In this document: piece after piece, positions 28,958 through 37,606 of the stretch
Position numbering within the stretch: position 1 is the first letter of the stretch
Layout of the letters: each line of letters begins with the position of its first letter
NCBI GenBank assembly: GCA_035995165.1
Contig: DASYKU010000124.1
Coordinates: forward strand, 84,094 to 148,093
DNA from: Mycobacteriales bacterium
Lineage (GTDB): Bacteria > Actinomycetota > Actinomycetes > Mycobacteriales > CADCTP01
Direction: 5' to 3'
Length of the DNA stretch: 64,000 nt
The notes under the pieces: model-generated
Told to the model about the DNA's origin: nothing
Seen by the model: only the letters and a program-made list of their open reading frames with translations
Database searches by the model: none
Translations under genes and position numbers: made by a program

Positions 28958-29937
28958 CCCCGCTGCCGCTGTCGGACGTCTGGGCCGCGGGGGAGGCGGT
29001 GCTGGACTCCGTCGAGCAGGTCGTGGTCGGCAAGCGCCGGGCGCTGACGATCGTGCTGGCCGGGATCCTGGCCGGCGGCCACGTGCTGCTGGAGGACTAC
29101 CCCGGCCTGGGCAAGACGCTGGCCGCCCGGTCGCTGGCCCAGACCCTCGGGCTGGACTTCCGCCGGCTGCAGTTCACCCCGGACCTGCTGCCCAGCGACG
29201 TGACCGGCTCCTTCGTCTACGACCAGCGCTCGTCGGAGTTCGCGTTCCGGGCCGGGCCGCTGTTCTGCGGGCTGCTGCTGGCCGACGAGATCAACCGGAC
29301 GCCGCCGAAGACGCAGTCGGCGCTGCTGGAGGCCATGCAGGAGCGGCAGGTCACGGTCGAGGGCCGGACGTTCGGGCTGCCCGAGCCGTTCCACGTGATC
29401 GCCACCGCGAACCCGATCGAGTACGAGGGGACGTACCCGCTGCCGGAGGCGCAGCTGGACCGGTTCCTGCTCCGGGTCGCCTTCGGCTACCCGGAGCGGG
29501 CGGAGGAGCTGGACGTGCTGCGCCGCCGGATGGCCCGGCAGCGGGAGGCGACGGTGCTGGAGCCGGTGCTGGACACGACCGGGCTGCTGCGGGCGCAGCG
29601 GGCGATCGAGCGGGTCGAGGTCGAGGACACCGTGGCCGGCTACTGCGTGGACCTGGCCGTGGCGACCCGGACCCGGCAGCAGGTGCTGGTCGGCGCCTCG
29701 CCCCGGGGCGCGCTGGCGTTGCTGCTGGTGTCCCGGGCGCTGGCGGTGCTGCGCCGGCGTGACTACGTCACCCCGGAGGACGTCAAGGCGGTCGCGGTCG
29801 CGGTGCTCGGCCACCGGCTCACGCTGAAGCCCGAGATGTGGCTGCGCCGGGTGTCGCCCGAGGACGTCGTCCGCGAGGTGCTCGGCGAGGTGCCCACGCC
29901 GCCGACCGCGGTGCGGATGCCGGTCGCGGCCCGCTGA
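28873..29937 (+). CDS. MoxR-type AAA+ ATPase
   Basis: A 354-residue protein. Walker A is LLEDYPGLGKTLAARSLAQ and Walker B LLLADEINRTPPKTQSALLEAMQE. The sensor region is HVIATANPIEYEGTYPLPEAQLDRF, with the MoxR C-terminal lid after it. MoxR ATPases act as chaperones for VWA/DUF58 partners. The GTG at 28873 is the only plausible start in this frame before the conserved domain. It creates an 85-base overlap with the previous gene, and the extra N-terminal about 30 residues are low-complexity. Confidence 0.95.
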   Translation: MAVDDRPAGAQSEPGPALANGGGPRTDLTPLPLSDVWAAGEAVLDSVEQVVVGKRRALTIVLAGILAGGHVLLEDYPGLGKTLAARSLAQTLGLDFRRLQFTPDLLPSDVTGSFVYDQRSSEFAFRAGPLFCGLLLADEINRTPPKTQSALLEAMQERQVTVEGRTFGLPEPFHVIATANPIEYEGTYPLPEAQLDRFLLRVAFGYPERAEELDVLRRRMARQREATVLEPVLDTTGLLRAQRAIERVEVEDTVAGYCVDLAVATRTRQQVLVGASPRGALALLLVSRALAVLRRRDYVTPEDVKAVAVAVLGHRLTLKPEMWLRRVSPEDVVREVLGEVPTPPTAVRMPVAAR

Positions 29938-29940
29938 GCC

Positions 29941-31389
29941 GTGCCCAGCACCCCAGGCCGGAACGGGCCCGAAGGCCGGAACGGGGCCCAAGCCCGCAAC
30001 GGAGCCCAGGGCCGGAACGGAGCCCGAGGCCGGAACGGGGCCCGAGGCCCGAACGGGGCCCGAGGCCGGAACGGAGCACAAGCCCGGAACGGGGCCCGGG
30101 TCCGGAACGGCGTCCGGATCGCGATCGGCCCGCCGCGCTGGCGGCCGACCGCGGCGCTGGCCCGCGCGGTCGTGCTCGGTGCCGCGCTGCTGCTGGTCGC
30201 GGTGCTGCTGCGACGGGCCGACCTGGTCGTGCTGGCCGCGCCGTTGCTGCTCGGCGCCGGCCTCGGGCTGGCCGGGCGGCCGGTCGCGGCACCGTCGCTG
30301 ACCCTGACCGGGCCGGTCGATGCGCTGCTGGAGGGCGGCCGGGCGACCGCGACGGTGGTCGTCGACGTACCCGACGGAGTGGACGTGGCGGCGGTCGAGG
30401 TGGCCCTGCCCGCCGGGCTGCAGCCGCTGACCGGCGCGGTCGCGGTCGTCGCCGACGGGCCGACCGAGGTGACGCTCTCGTTCCGGGCCACCCGCTGGGG
30501 CCGCCGCCAGGCCGGGCCGGCCTACCTCAGGGCGACCGCCGGGTACGGGATGCTCAGCTGGCCGCGGGTAGCGACCGACTCCGTGCCGGTGACGACCTGG
30601 CCGCTGCGGGACGACTTCGACGCCGAGGACACGGTGCCGCGGGCCGAGGGCCTGGTCGGCGGCCACCGCTCCCGGCGGCCGGGGGAGGGCGGCGACGTCG
30701 CCGGCGTACGGCCGTTCCAGGCCGGCGACCGGCTGCGGCGGATCAACTGGCGGGTGACCGGGCGGACCGGCGAGCTGCACGTGACCGCGATGTACTCCGA
30801 CCGCGACACCGAGGTGCTGCTCGTGCTGGACAGCGGGCAGGACCTCGGCCGCGCCCCGGAGACCTCGCTGGACGTCGGCGTACGGGCCGCGGCCGCGGTG
30901 GCCGAGCACTACCTGCGGGTGGGGGACCGGGTCGGGCTCATCGACCTGGGCCGGCCGCAGCGGACGGTGCCGGCCCGCAACGGCCGCAACCATCTGGTCC
31001 GGCTGCTGGACGTGCTGCTGGACGCGAAGGCCGGCCAGAGCCGGGCGGCCCCGTCGGCGGCCGAGGTCAGCCTGCTCGGCTCGGCCGGCGCGCTCTTGGT
31101 GCTGCTCAGCCCGCTGGCGACGTCGGACTCGCTGGCCGCGGTGGCCACGCTGGCCCGCTCCGGCCGGTCGGTGGTCGCGGTGGACACGCTGCCGGCGGAG
31201 CTGCGCCCGGAGGAGCGCGGCCCCTGGACGGGGCTGGCGTTCCGGATCTGGCGGTTGCGCCGGGACGCCGACCTGGACCGGCTGGCCGAGCTCGGGGTGC
31301 CGGTGGTGGCCTGGCAGGGCAGCGGCAGCCTGGACGCGGTGCTGCGGGACGCGGGCCGGGCCGCCCGGGCCGCGAAGGCGGGCCGATGA
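29941..31389 (+). CDS. DUF58 protein with N-terminal hexapeptide repeats
   Basis: A 482-residue protein. Residues 6-59 are nine hexapeptide repeats of the form (G/A)RNGA(R/Q). Two transmembrane helices follow (about residues 70-110). The DUF58 core shows RRPGEGGDVAGVRPFQAGDRLRRINWRVTGRTGELHV, and a VWA-like fold with LLVLDSGQDLG as a degenerate metal site. DUF58 proteins are the usual partners of MoxR ATPases. The repeat region is cytosolic and probably disordered. The stop overlaps the next gene's ATG. Confidence 0.9.
   Translation: MPSTPGRNGPEGRNGAQARNGAQGRNGARGRNGARGPNGARGRNGAQARNGARVRNGVRIAIGPPRWRPTAALARAVVLGAALLLVAVLLRRADLVVLAAPLLLGAGLGLAGRPVAAPSLTLTGPVDALLEGGRATATVVVDVPDGVDVAAVEVALPAGLQPLTGAVAVVADGPTEVTLSFRATRWGRRQAGPAYLRATAGYGMLSWPRVATDSVPVTTWPLRDDFDAEDTVPRAEGLVGGHRSRRPGEGGDVAGVRPFQAGDRLRRINWRVTGRTGELHVTAMYSDRDTEVLLVLDSGQDLGRAPETSLDVGVRAAAAVAEHYLRVGDRVGLIDLGRPQRTVPARNGRNHLVRLLDVLLDAKAGQSRAAPSAAEVSLLGSAGALLVLLSPLATSDSLAAVATLARSGRSVVAVDTLPAELRPEERGPWTGLAFRIWRLRRDADLDRLAELGVPVVAWQGSGSLDAVLRDAGRAARAAKAGR
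29956..30117 (+). repeat. Nine tandem 18-bp coding repeats
   Basis: An 18-base unit (core ggaacggggcccgaggcc with small variation) is repeated nine times and encodes the RNGA hexapeptides at the DUF58 N-terminus. The number of units probably varies between strains. Confidence 0.85.
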
Positions 31390-31925
31390 TCATCCCCGAC
31401 CCGCACGAGATCCTGCGCTGGTCCCGGCCCGTCCAGATCATCCGCGGGCTGGAGGTCCTGGCCGGCGCGGGCGCGCTGGTCGCGGGCGGCTGGGGCGGCG
31501 GCATCCCGCTGGTGGTGACGATCCTCGGCGCGTTCGGGCTGCTGTCGGCGGCGGCGAACCCGGCCGGTCTCGGCCCGGGCGTGGTCATCGCGGGCGCCGG
31601 GCTCGGCTGGGTGCTGCACTACGGCGTCGACACCGCCCCGGTCCTCGGCACCGTGCTCCTCACGCTGGCGCTGGCCGCGCACCACCAGACCGCCGCGCTG
31701 GCCGCCGCGCTGCCCAACCGCGCGCGCGTGCACCGGGACGTGCTGGTCCGCTTCGGCCGGCACGGGGGGATCGTGCTGATCCTGACCGCAGGCGTGGCCA
31801 CGTTGGCGCTGGCGCTGGGGAAGCCGGGCGGGTCGGTGCCGCTGGAGCTGATCGGGGTGGTCGCCGTGGTGGCCGCGATCGCGGTGCCCGTCGTGCTCAG
31901 TCGCGCGGGCGCCAGATCTGGGTAG
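31386..31925 (+). CDS. Polytopic membrane protein ending the MoxR/DUF58 operon
   Basis: A 179-residue protein with about five hydrophobic helices: GLEVLAGAGALVAGG, GIPLVVTILGAFGLLSAAA, GVVIAGAGLGWVLHYG, APVLGTVLLTLALAAHHQTAAL and two near the C-terminus. The ATGA overlap with the DUF58 gene makes it the last cistron. A similar small membrane protein follows DUF58 in other actinobacterial MoxR operons. No function is known. Confidence 0.7.
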   Translation: MIIPDPHEILRWSRPVQIIRGLEVLAGAGALVAGGWGGGIPLVVTILGAFGLLSAAANPAGLGPGVVIAGAGLGWVLHYGVDTAPVLGTVLLTLALAAHHQTAALAAALPNRARVHRDVLVRFGRHGGIVLILTAGVATLALALGKPGGSVPLELIGVVAVVAAIAVPVVLSRAGARSG

Positions 31926-31928
31926 TCT
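31923..31928 (+). promoter_or_regulatory. -10 hexamer TAGTCT, leaderless start
   Basis: TAGTCT overlaps the preceding gene's stop codon and ends 6 nt before the ATG at 31935; no ribosome-binding site is visible. Confidence 0.55.
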
Positions 31929-31934
31929 CGGCGC

Positions 31935-33275
31935 ATGCCGGACAGGCCGCACATCCTCATTGTCGGCGGTGGGTACGTGGGCATGTACACCGCCCTGCGC
32001 CTGCAGAAGAAGCTGCGCCGCAACGAGGCCCGGATCACGGTCGTCGACCCGCAGAACTACATGACGTACCAGCCGTTCCTGCCGGAGACGGCGGCCGGCT
32101 CGCTGGAGCCGCGGCACGTGGTGGTGCCGCTGCGCAAGGTCCTCAAGCACTGCCGGGTGGTCACCGGAATGGTCACCGGCGTCGACCACGGCCGCCGGGT
32201 CGCGACCCTGCTGCCGGTCGAGGGCCCCGAGGAGGAGGTCCCGTACGACCAGATCGTGGTCGCCCCGGGCTCGATCGTGCGAACCCTGCCGATCCCCGGG
32301 CTGGCCGAGGTCGGGATCGGGTTCAAGACCGTCGGCGAGGCGATCTACCTGCGCAACCACGTGCTGTCCCGGCTGGACTACGCGGCCTCGGTGTCGGACG
32401 AGGAGCACCGGCGGCGCGCGCTGACGTTCGTGTTCATCGGTGGTGGCTACGCCGGGATCGAGGCGTTCGCCGAGCTGGAGGACATGGCGCGGTACGCGAC
32501 CCGCTACTACGAGGACGTCACCCCGGACGACATGCGCTGGGTGCTCATCGAGGCGACCGGGCGGATCCTGCCCGAGGTCAGCGTGCCGATGTCGGAGTAC
32601 ACGGTGCAGCAGCTGATCAAGCGGAAGATGGACATCCGGCTCAACACCCGGGTCGAGTCGCTCACCGACGGGCACGTCGTGCTCTCCGACGGCGAGGAGT
32701 TCGACGCCGAGACGGTCGTCTGGACCGCCGGGGTCAAGGCCAACCCGGTGCTGACCCGTACGGACCTGCCGCTGGACGAGAAGGGCCGGCTGACCTGCAC
32801 GGCCGACCTGCGGGTACAGGGCGTCGAGGACGCCTGGAGCGCCGGCGACTGCGCCGCGGTGCCGGACCTGACCAACCCGGGCTCGTTCACCGGCCCGTCC
32901 GCGCAGCACGCGGTCCGCCAGACCAAGACGCTGGCGGCGAACATCGTGGCCGCGCTACGCCGCCGCAAGCTGGTGGACTACCGGCACAAGTACGTCGGCT
33001 CGGTCGCCAGCCTCGGCCTCTACCGCGGCGTCGCCGAGGTGTACGGGATCAAGCTGCGGGGCTGGCCGGCCTGGTTCATGCACCGTACGTACCACCTCTC
33101 CCGGGTGCCGACGCTCAACCGGAAGGTGCGGGTGCTGGCGGACTGGACGTTGGCGATCTTCTTCCCGCGGGAGGTCGTCTCCCTCGGGCAGCTGCAGCAG
33201 CCGCGGCGCGAGTTCGAGCTGGCCGCGCTGCCCAACCCGGCAACCCTCCCCGGCGCCGCCCGCGAGGCCGGCTGA
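31935..33275 (+). CDS. ndh: Type II NADH dehydrogenase
   Basis: A 446-residue flavoprotein. The FAD-binding GGGYVGMYTALRLQKKL is at the N-terminus, NAD-binding FIGGGYAGIEAFAELEDM is mid-protein, and TAGVKANP...VWSAGDCAAVPD is the FAD-ribityl site. NDH-2 oxidises NADH and reduces menaquinone at the inner face of the membrane without proton pumping. The C-terminal amphipathic stretch (WPAWFMHRTYHLSR, ADWTLAIFFPREVVSLGQL) is the membrane-association region of the family. Actinobacteria often carry two or more paralogues, so ndh is a family-level assignment. Confidence 0.92.
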   Translation: MPDRPHILIVGGGYVGMYTALRLQKKLRRNEARITVVDPQNYMTYQPFLPETAAGSLEPRHVVVPLRKVLKHCRVVTGMVTGVDHGRRVATLLPVEGPEEEVPYDQIVVAPGSIVRTLPIPGLAEVGIGFKTVGEAIYLRNHVLSRLDYAASVSDEEHRRRALTFVFIGGGYAGIEAFAELEDMARYATRYYEDVTPDDMRWVLIEATGRILPEVSVPMSEYTVQQLIKRKMDIRLNTRVESLTDGHVVLSDGEEFDAETVVWTAGVKANPVLTRTDLPLDEKGRLTCTADLRVQGVEDAWSAGDCAAVPDLTNPGSFTGPSAQHAVRQTKTLAANIVAALRRRKLVDYRHKYVGSVASLGLYRGVAEVYGIKLRGWPAWFMHRTYHLSRVPTLNRKVRVLADWTLAIFFPREVVSLGQLQQPRREFELAALPNPATLPGAAREAG

Positions 33276-33359
33276 CTCTTCAGGTGCGGGTTTGCGTCCA
33301 GTTTTGCGCTGCCCTCGCAGCTGTGGTGATCCGCAAACCACGCGAAACTCCGGCCGCCG

Positions 33360-34096
33360 GTGACCGCCGGTGTCCGGGCGGCCATCGATGCGGTCCTGGC
33401 GGGTGCGACGGCGAGCAGTGTCAAGAGCGAGGTCCTCGATCTCACGACGCAGGGCAGGTCGTTGCCCGATACGCTCAAGGATCTCGCCCATGCGGCGGCG
33501 TGCTTCGCCAACGTCCAGGGCGGACGCTTGATCGTCGGCGTCGCCGATGACAGGAGCGGTGCCGAGGCTCTCGTGGGCTGCACCCTCGATCCGCAACTCA
33601 CGCAGCGTCGGATCTACGAGATCAGACCCTGCTCTGATAGTCGGTGTCGCCCGATTCAGGGTGGGCGAGGTCGATCTGCTCATCGTGGACGTGCCCTCGA
33701 GCCCGGAGGTCCATGCCGTGGCAGGGCGCTCGACCGAGCGCATCGGAACCACCTGTCAGCCGATGTCGACCGTTCGGATCGCGACCCTGGTGGCCGAGCG
33801 GCCGGCTCCGGGAGGATGCCGTTGCCGCGCTCGGCCCAGCGCTCACCTACCGCCGCAGGACCCCGGACGAGTACGACCGCAAGATCATCGGTCTCGTCGA
33901 GGAGGCCGGCGAGGTCAACGCGCGAATGGTCAAGCTGATGCTGGATCTCGATGCCTCTCCGGCCTCGCGGTTGCTGGGGGACCTGGTGAACCGCGGAATA
34001 CTCACGAAGACGTCCGAGGCGGAGCGAGGTCCCAGCGTCGCCTATGGACCAGGTCCTCTCTTTCCGGGCCGTGTCAGCCGCCGCGCGAGGCCGTGA
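33360..34096 (+). pseudogene. Broken AlbA_2/Schlafen-type putative DNA-binding protein
   Basis: Fragments of one gene lie in three successive plus-strand frames. The first has VLDLTTQGRSLPDTLKDLAHAAACFANVQGGRLIVGVADD and LDPQLTQRRIYE. After a shift near 33620 the frame continues with VGEVDLLIVDVPSSPEVHAVAGRSTERIGTTCQPMS. After a second break near 33810-33840 a winged-helix-like tail remains (EEAGEVNARMVKLMLDLDASPASRLLGDLVNRGIL). The order matches AlbA_2 proteins, but the middle domain is shortened as well as frameshifted. It is not expected to be functional. Confidence 0.8.
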
Positions 34097-34107
34097 CGCA
34101 GCCAGCG

Positions 34108-35196
34108 TCAGCCGACGGTGTAGACGGGCGGGCGTGCCTGCAGGGCCTTCAGCGTGGCCGGCGTCTGCGCCTGCATCCAGGCGATCACGTCCCGGTACGG
34201 CACGCAGCGCGTCTCCGGCTTCCGGCAGGTCTCCTCGACGAAGTGCGCGAGCGCCTGGGTGTAGGCGTTGCCGTTCCAGGAGTTGAAGTGGTTGCCGAGC
34301 ACCAGCGGCGCCCGGTTCCCGCTGTAGGCGGCCTTGTACATGGCCCGGTACGTCTGCAGCACCTGCCGCGAGCTGGCCGCGGTGTCGTGTGTGGACGGTG
34401 GGTTGCCGGTCTGCTTGACCCAGAAGTTGTAGTCCATCGAGATGACGCCGGAGCCGGTCCCGGCCAGCGGCACGTACGCCAGCGGGAACTCCCACAGCCC
34501 CCACCGGTCCCGCTCCGGCCAGGAGATCCCGTTCGCGGTCCGGCTGGTGTCGTAGCTGAAGCCCTTGGCCTTCAGCGCCGGGCCGAGCTGGTCGGGCTGG
34601 TCCTCCAGGCACGGCGTCCGTCCACCTCGGACGGTCGAGGCGGGGATGGTCAGGTCGTGGTGCGCCGTCCAGAACCGGAAGAACTGGCTGAGCTCGCTGG
34701 ACCAGGCCGCGGTGGACCAGTCGCCGCCGGACGGTGCGGAGCCGGCGCAGAAGTGGCCGTTGTAGTGGGTCCCGATCTCCATCCCGGCCCCGTACGCCGA
34801 GTTGAGGTCGCGGACGAGCGTCCGGACCTCGGCCGGGGTGTTCCAGCTGCCGAGCGAGCTGGCGCCGGCGGCGTGGCCGGGGCCGGTGTAGTCGGTGCGG
34901 TGGTCGCGGTCGAGCAGGTAGACGCCGGACAGGAAGCCGGTGAAGCGCATCCCGGACTTCGCCGCGACGCCGCGCCAGAACGTCCACTTGTCGTGGTCGC
35001 CGGCGCCGTCGAAGGACACGATGACGAACTGTGGCGGGCGCTGACCGGGCTCCAGCGCGATCGCCGGTACGGCGGCGGCGGCGGCGAGGGCCGCGGGGGC
35101 TTTCGCCGGGGCCGGGGTCGTCCCGGACCTCCCGGTCGCGAGCACGACGCCCAGCGTGACGACGAGTGCTCCGGCCAGGACAACGTTGCTCCGCAT
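34108..35196 (-). CDS. Secreted polysaccharide deacetylase-like protein
   Basis: A 362-residue exported protein with an uncleaved or cleaved signal helix (VVLAGALVVTLGVVLATG). The NodB-type fold is suggested by FVIVSFDGAGD near residue 58, GMEIGTHYNGHFC (equivalent of the HxxxH metal motif region), FSYDTSRTANGI and APLVLGNHFNSWNG. The canonical HSxxH is altered to THYNGH, so metal binding is plausible but unproven. It may act on cell-wall or extracellular glycans. The convergent neighbour is a pseudogene and the divergent one is proA. Confidence 0.75.
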   Translation of the reverse strand: MRSNVVLAGALVVTLGVVLATGRSGTTPAPAKAPAALAAAAAVPAIALEPGQRPPQFVIVSFDGAGDHDKWTFWRGVAAKSGMRFTGFLSGVYLLDRDHRTDYTGPGHAAGASSLGSWNTPAEVRTLVRDLNSAYGAGMEIGTHYNGHFCAGSAPSGGDWSTAAWSSELSQFFRFWTAHHDLTIPASTVRGGRTPCLEDQPDQLGPALKAKGFSYDTSRTANGISWPERDRWGLWEFPLAYVPLAGTGSGVISMDYNFWVKQTGNPPSTHDTAASSRQVLQTYRAMYKAAYSGNRAPLVLGNHFNSWNGNAYTQALAHFVEETCRKPETRCVPYRDVIAWMQAQTPATLKALQARPPVYTVG

Positions 35197-35305
35197 CGCA
35201 CCTCCCGGCCCGCTACGGTCCGCAACATAACGCCACGACCGCTCTGACCGTCGGCACCGCGCCGAAGCCCGCCTGTCCGATACCCCGCCCGCGCGGCGCC
35301 CGTCG

Positions 35306-35311
35306 TAGGGT
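35306..35311 (+). promoter_or_regulatory. -10 hexamer TAGGGT for proA
   Basis: TAGGGT ends 7 nt before the ATG at 35319; there is no ribosome-binding site, as for other leaderless starts here. Confidence 0.55.
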
Positions 35312-35318
35312 CTGCGGC

Positions 35319-36539
35319 ATGACGCAGGTCGCCGACGCCGTCCGGGGATGCGCCGAGTCCGCGCACGCCGCCGCCGGCAGCATCGCCGCCGCGGGCCCGG
35401 AGACGATCGACGCGGCCCTGCTCGCGATCGCCGGCCGGCTGCTCGACTCCGCCGACGCCGTACTCGCCGCGAACGCCGCCGACGTCGCCGCCGGCGGGCT
35501 GCCGCCGGCGATGACCGACCGGCTGCGGCTGGATCCGGCCCGGCTGGAGGCGATGGCGCACCAGCTGCGCGTGCTGGCCGACGTCCCGCATCCCCAGTGG
35601 TCCCGGGTCGTCCGGGAGCTGCCCGGCGCGCTGGTCGAGGAGCGCCGCAAGCCGGTCGGCGTGATCGGCGCCAACTTCGAGGCCCGCCCGAACGTCGTCG
35701 TCGACGTCGCCTCCCAGCTGCTGAAGTCCCGCAACGCCGGCGTGCTGCGGACCGGCTCGGCCGCGATCGGCTCGGCCGTCGCGCTGCTGGACGAGGTGAT
35801 CGCGCCGGCCCTGGACGCCTCCGGGCTCGACCCGGCCGCGATCCAGCTGGTCCGGGTGCCGGGCCGGGAGACCGCCCGGTCGCTGGTGGCCCAGCCCGAC
35901 CTGGTCCCGCTGGTGATCCTGCGCGGCAGCGGGGCCAGCACCCGGGAGCTGACCGCCGAGGCGGCGCGGCACGGCGTCCGGACCCTGGCCCACGCCGACG
36001 GCGGCGGCGTCCTCTACCTCGACGCCGGCGCCGACCGCGGCAAGGCGCTGGCCCTGGTGGAGGAGAGCCTGGACCGGCTCGGCGTCTGCAACCGGCTCAA
36101 CCTGCTGCTGGTCGTACGGGACCGCTGGGACGAGCTGGTCCCGGCTGTCCGTACGGTGCTGGACCGGCTCGGGATCGCCGCCGACCTCCCGCCGCACGAC
36201 CACGAGCTCGGCCTGGAGTGGGCGCTGCAGGACGGCCGCGAGGCGACGGTGACGATCGCGCCGGTGGGCGGTCCGGCCGAGGCGGCCCGGCTGGCGGACG
36301 CCTCGACGTCGGGGCTCGCGGCCGGAATCGCGACCGAGGACGCGGCCGCGGCCGACGAGTTCCTGTCCGCCTACAACGGGACCGGCGCGTTCTGGAACGT
36401 GACGACCCGGCTGCTGGACGGCTTCAAGCTGCTCGGCGTCCCGGAGACGGGCATCAACGTCGACCACCTTCCCGGCCCGCGCGGTCCGGTCACCTTCCTC
36501 GACCTGCACCTGCGACAGTTCGTCGTCACCCCGCGCTGA
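35319..36539 (+). CDS. proA: Glutamate-5-semialdehyde dehydrogenase (gamma-glutamyl phosphate reductase)
   Basis: A 406-residue aldehyde-dehydrogenase-fold protein. It has ADAVLAANAADVAAGG, MTDRLRLDPARLEAMA, RKPVGVIGANFEARPNVVVDVASQLLKSRNAGVL, LVILRGSG and the catalytic Cys in LGVCNRLNLLLV. These fit ProA, which reduces gamma-glutamyl phosphate in proline synthesis. The C-terminus (NVTTRLLDGFKLLGVPETGINVDHLPGPRGP) differs from common ProA, so this may be a divergent paralogue. No proB is adjacent. The gene ends 26 bases before a tRNA. Confidence 0.82.
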   Translation: MTQVADAVRGCAESAHAAAGSIAAAGPETIDAALLAIAGRLLDSADAVLAANAADVAAGGLPPAMTDRLRLDPARLEAMAHQLRVLADVPHPQWSRVVRELPGALVEERRKPVGVIGANFEARPNVVVDVASQLLKSRNAGVLRTGSAAIGSAVALLDEVIAPALDASGLDPAAIQLVRVPGRETARSLVAQPDLVPLVILRGSGASTRELTAEAARHGVRTLAHADGGGVLYLDAGADRGKALALVEESLDRLGVCNRLNLLLVVRDRWDELVPAVRTVLDRLGIAADLPPHDHELGLEWALQDGREATVTIAPVGGPAEAARLADASTSGLAAGIATEDAAAADEFLSAYNGTGAFWNVTTRLLDGFKLLGVPETGINVDHLPGPRGPVTFLDLHLRQFVVTPR

Positions 36540-36565
36540 CCCCCGCTACCCTCACAGGGAGTTGC

Positions 36566-36641
36566 GCCCCCGTAGCCCAACGGCAGAGGCGGGCCCCTTA
36601 AAAGGGTCTCAGTGTGGGTTCGACTCCCACCGGGGGCACCA
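36566..36641 (+). tRNA. tRNA with UAA anticodon and short variable loop (annotated Leu by anticodon)
   Basis: A 76-nt cloverleaf was folded by hand. Acceptor stem GCCCCCG/CGGGGGC is followed by discriminator A and an encoded CCA. The 3-bp D stem GCC/GGC encloses a loop with GG. The anticodon stem GGCCC/GGGTC closes the loop CTTAAAA, placing TAA at positions 34-36. The variable loop is 5 nt (TCAGT), and the T stem is GTGGG/CCCAC with TTCGACT. UAA would decode UUA (Leu), but bacterial tRNA-Leu normally has a long variable arm, so the amino-acid identity is uncertain. A possible -10 TACCCT lies at 36547-36552. Confidence 0.9.
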
Positions 36642-37445
36642 CGCAGAAGGTAACGGGATCCAGCCGGGTGTCCGCGCTGACCGTGACCTGACAGTGGGCG
36701 ACGTTGGCCGTCCGGTCGTAGCGGACTTCCAGCCGGAACGCATCGAACAGCGCCCGGGCTTGGGCGTCGGGCAGCCGGGCCAGGTCGACGTCGGCGACCG
36801 GCAGCGAGTCGAGCAGCGCTACGTCCGGGACGGCGCCTTCCAGTCCCGCGGCCTCGTTGGCGAGCCGTTCAGAGTCGGCGCGCAGCTCGGCGAGGCGAAC
36901 GTTGACGTCGCGGACCAGGTCGCCGTCCGGGTCATCGGTCAGCTCAAGCGATCGAACGAGCCGCTTGCGCCGGGCGGCGATGTCGTCCTGCTTTCTCCGG
37001 ATGCTCGCGATGTCCTGCTCCCGCCGCCTGTCGTCTGAGCCGTCGTACTGCTGGGCTGGCAACTGCCGCCGGTCCGCTCCGAAGACGTGCTTGGCGAAGA
37101 ACGCGTACACGCCGGCCACCAGCCTGGGCTCTGAGACCCAGAGCGACTTCGGGTGCCCCTCCAGCGCACCGCCCGCTGGCTGGCAGCCGTAGTAGAGGTC
37201 GTCCGCGTGCCGGGACTTCCCGCACATCCGTCGGCCGCATAGCGCGCAGAACACGTAGCTGCGCAGTCGGTAGGTACGTCGGGTTTGCGGATGCTGGTTG
37301 CGCCCGGCGTCACTCCGGACTCGGGCGCGCCGGTCGGTGATCTTCTGGGCTGCGAGGAAGGTCTCCCGGCTCACCAGCGCGGGATGCGTGACCTCGGGCG
37401 ACCAGACCCACTCGGAGACTGGGTTGACCTTGCCGTGGCCTGGGC
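36598..37445 (-). pseudogene. C-terminal half of a large serine recombinase (integrase remnant)
   Basis: The minus-strand frame encodes the typical middle and end of a large serine integrase. It contains WVWSPEVTHPALVSRETFLAAQ, a zinc ribbon (FCALCGRRMCGKS...YYGC), then a long coiled coil (RREQDIASIRRKQDDIAARRKRL) and a beta-rich tail. The N-terminal resolvase domain with the catalytic Ser is absent: the frame runs into unrelated sequence at about 37445. The last codons and stop are read antisense through the tRNA 3' half, the stop being the complement of the anticodon. It is a dead remnant of an element that integrated at this tRNA. Confidence 0.88.
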
Positions 37446-37446
37446 A

Positions 37447-37606
37447 CGTTGGCCTCTGGCGTCGCGTACAAGGTCTACCGGATCACGATGCCGTTCACGC
37501 ACACCGCGGACCAGGCCGAGTTCACCATCTCCGCCACCAACGTCACCGGCCTCGGGAACCAGGCGTTCGGGGTGGACGACGTCGACCTGCAGGCCACCCT
37601 CGTCCC
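37447..37606 (+). pseudogene. Fragment of a secreted beta-sandwich domain
   Basis: A plus-strand frame reads ASGVAYKVYRITMPFTHTADQ and ATNVTGLGNQAFGVDDVDLQAT. This is the C-terminal strand pattern of extracellular choice-of-anchor-type domains. It has no start, begins exactly where the recombinase frame is lost, and fades into unrelated sequence. Confidence 0.6.

Noticed and set aside
36598..36660. The recombinase C-terminal PPVGVEPTL-type ending as a real protein tail
   Set aside because: This phrase arises whenever the antisense of a tRNA T-arm is translated, so it is taken as tRNA-derived att sequence rather than conserved protein.
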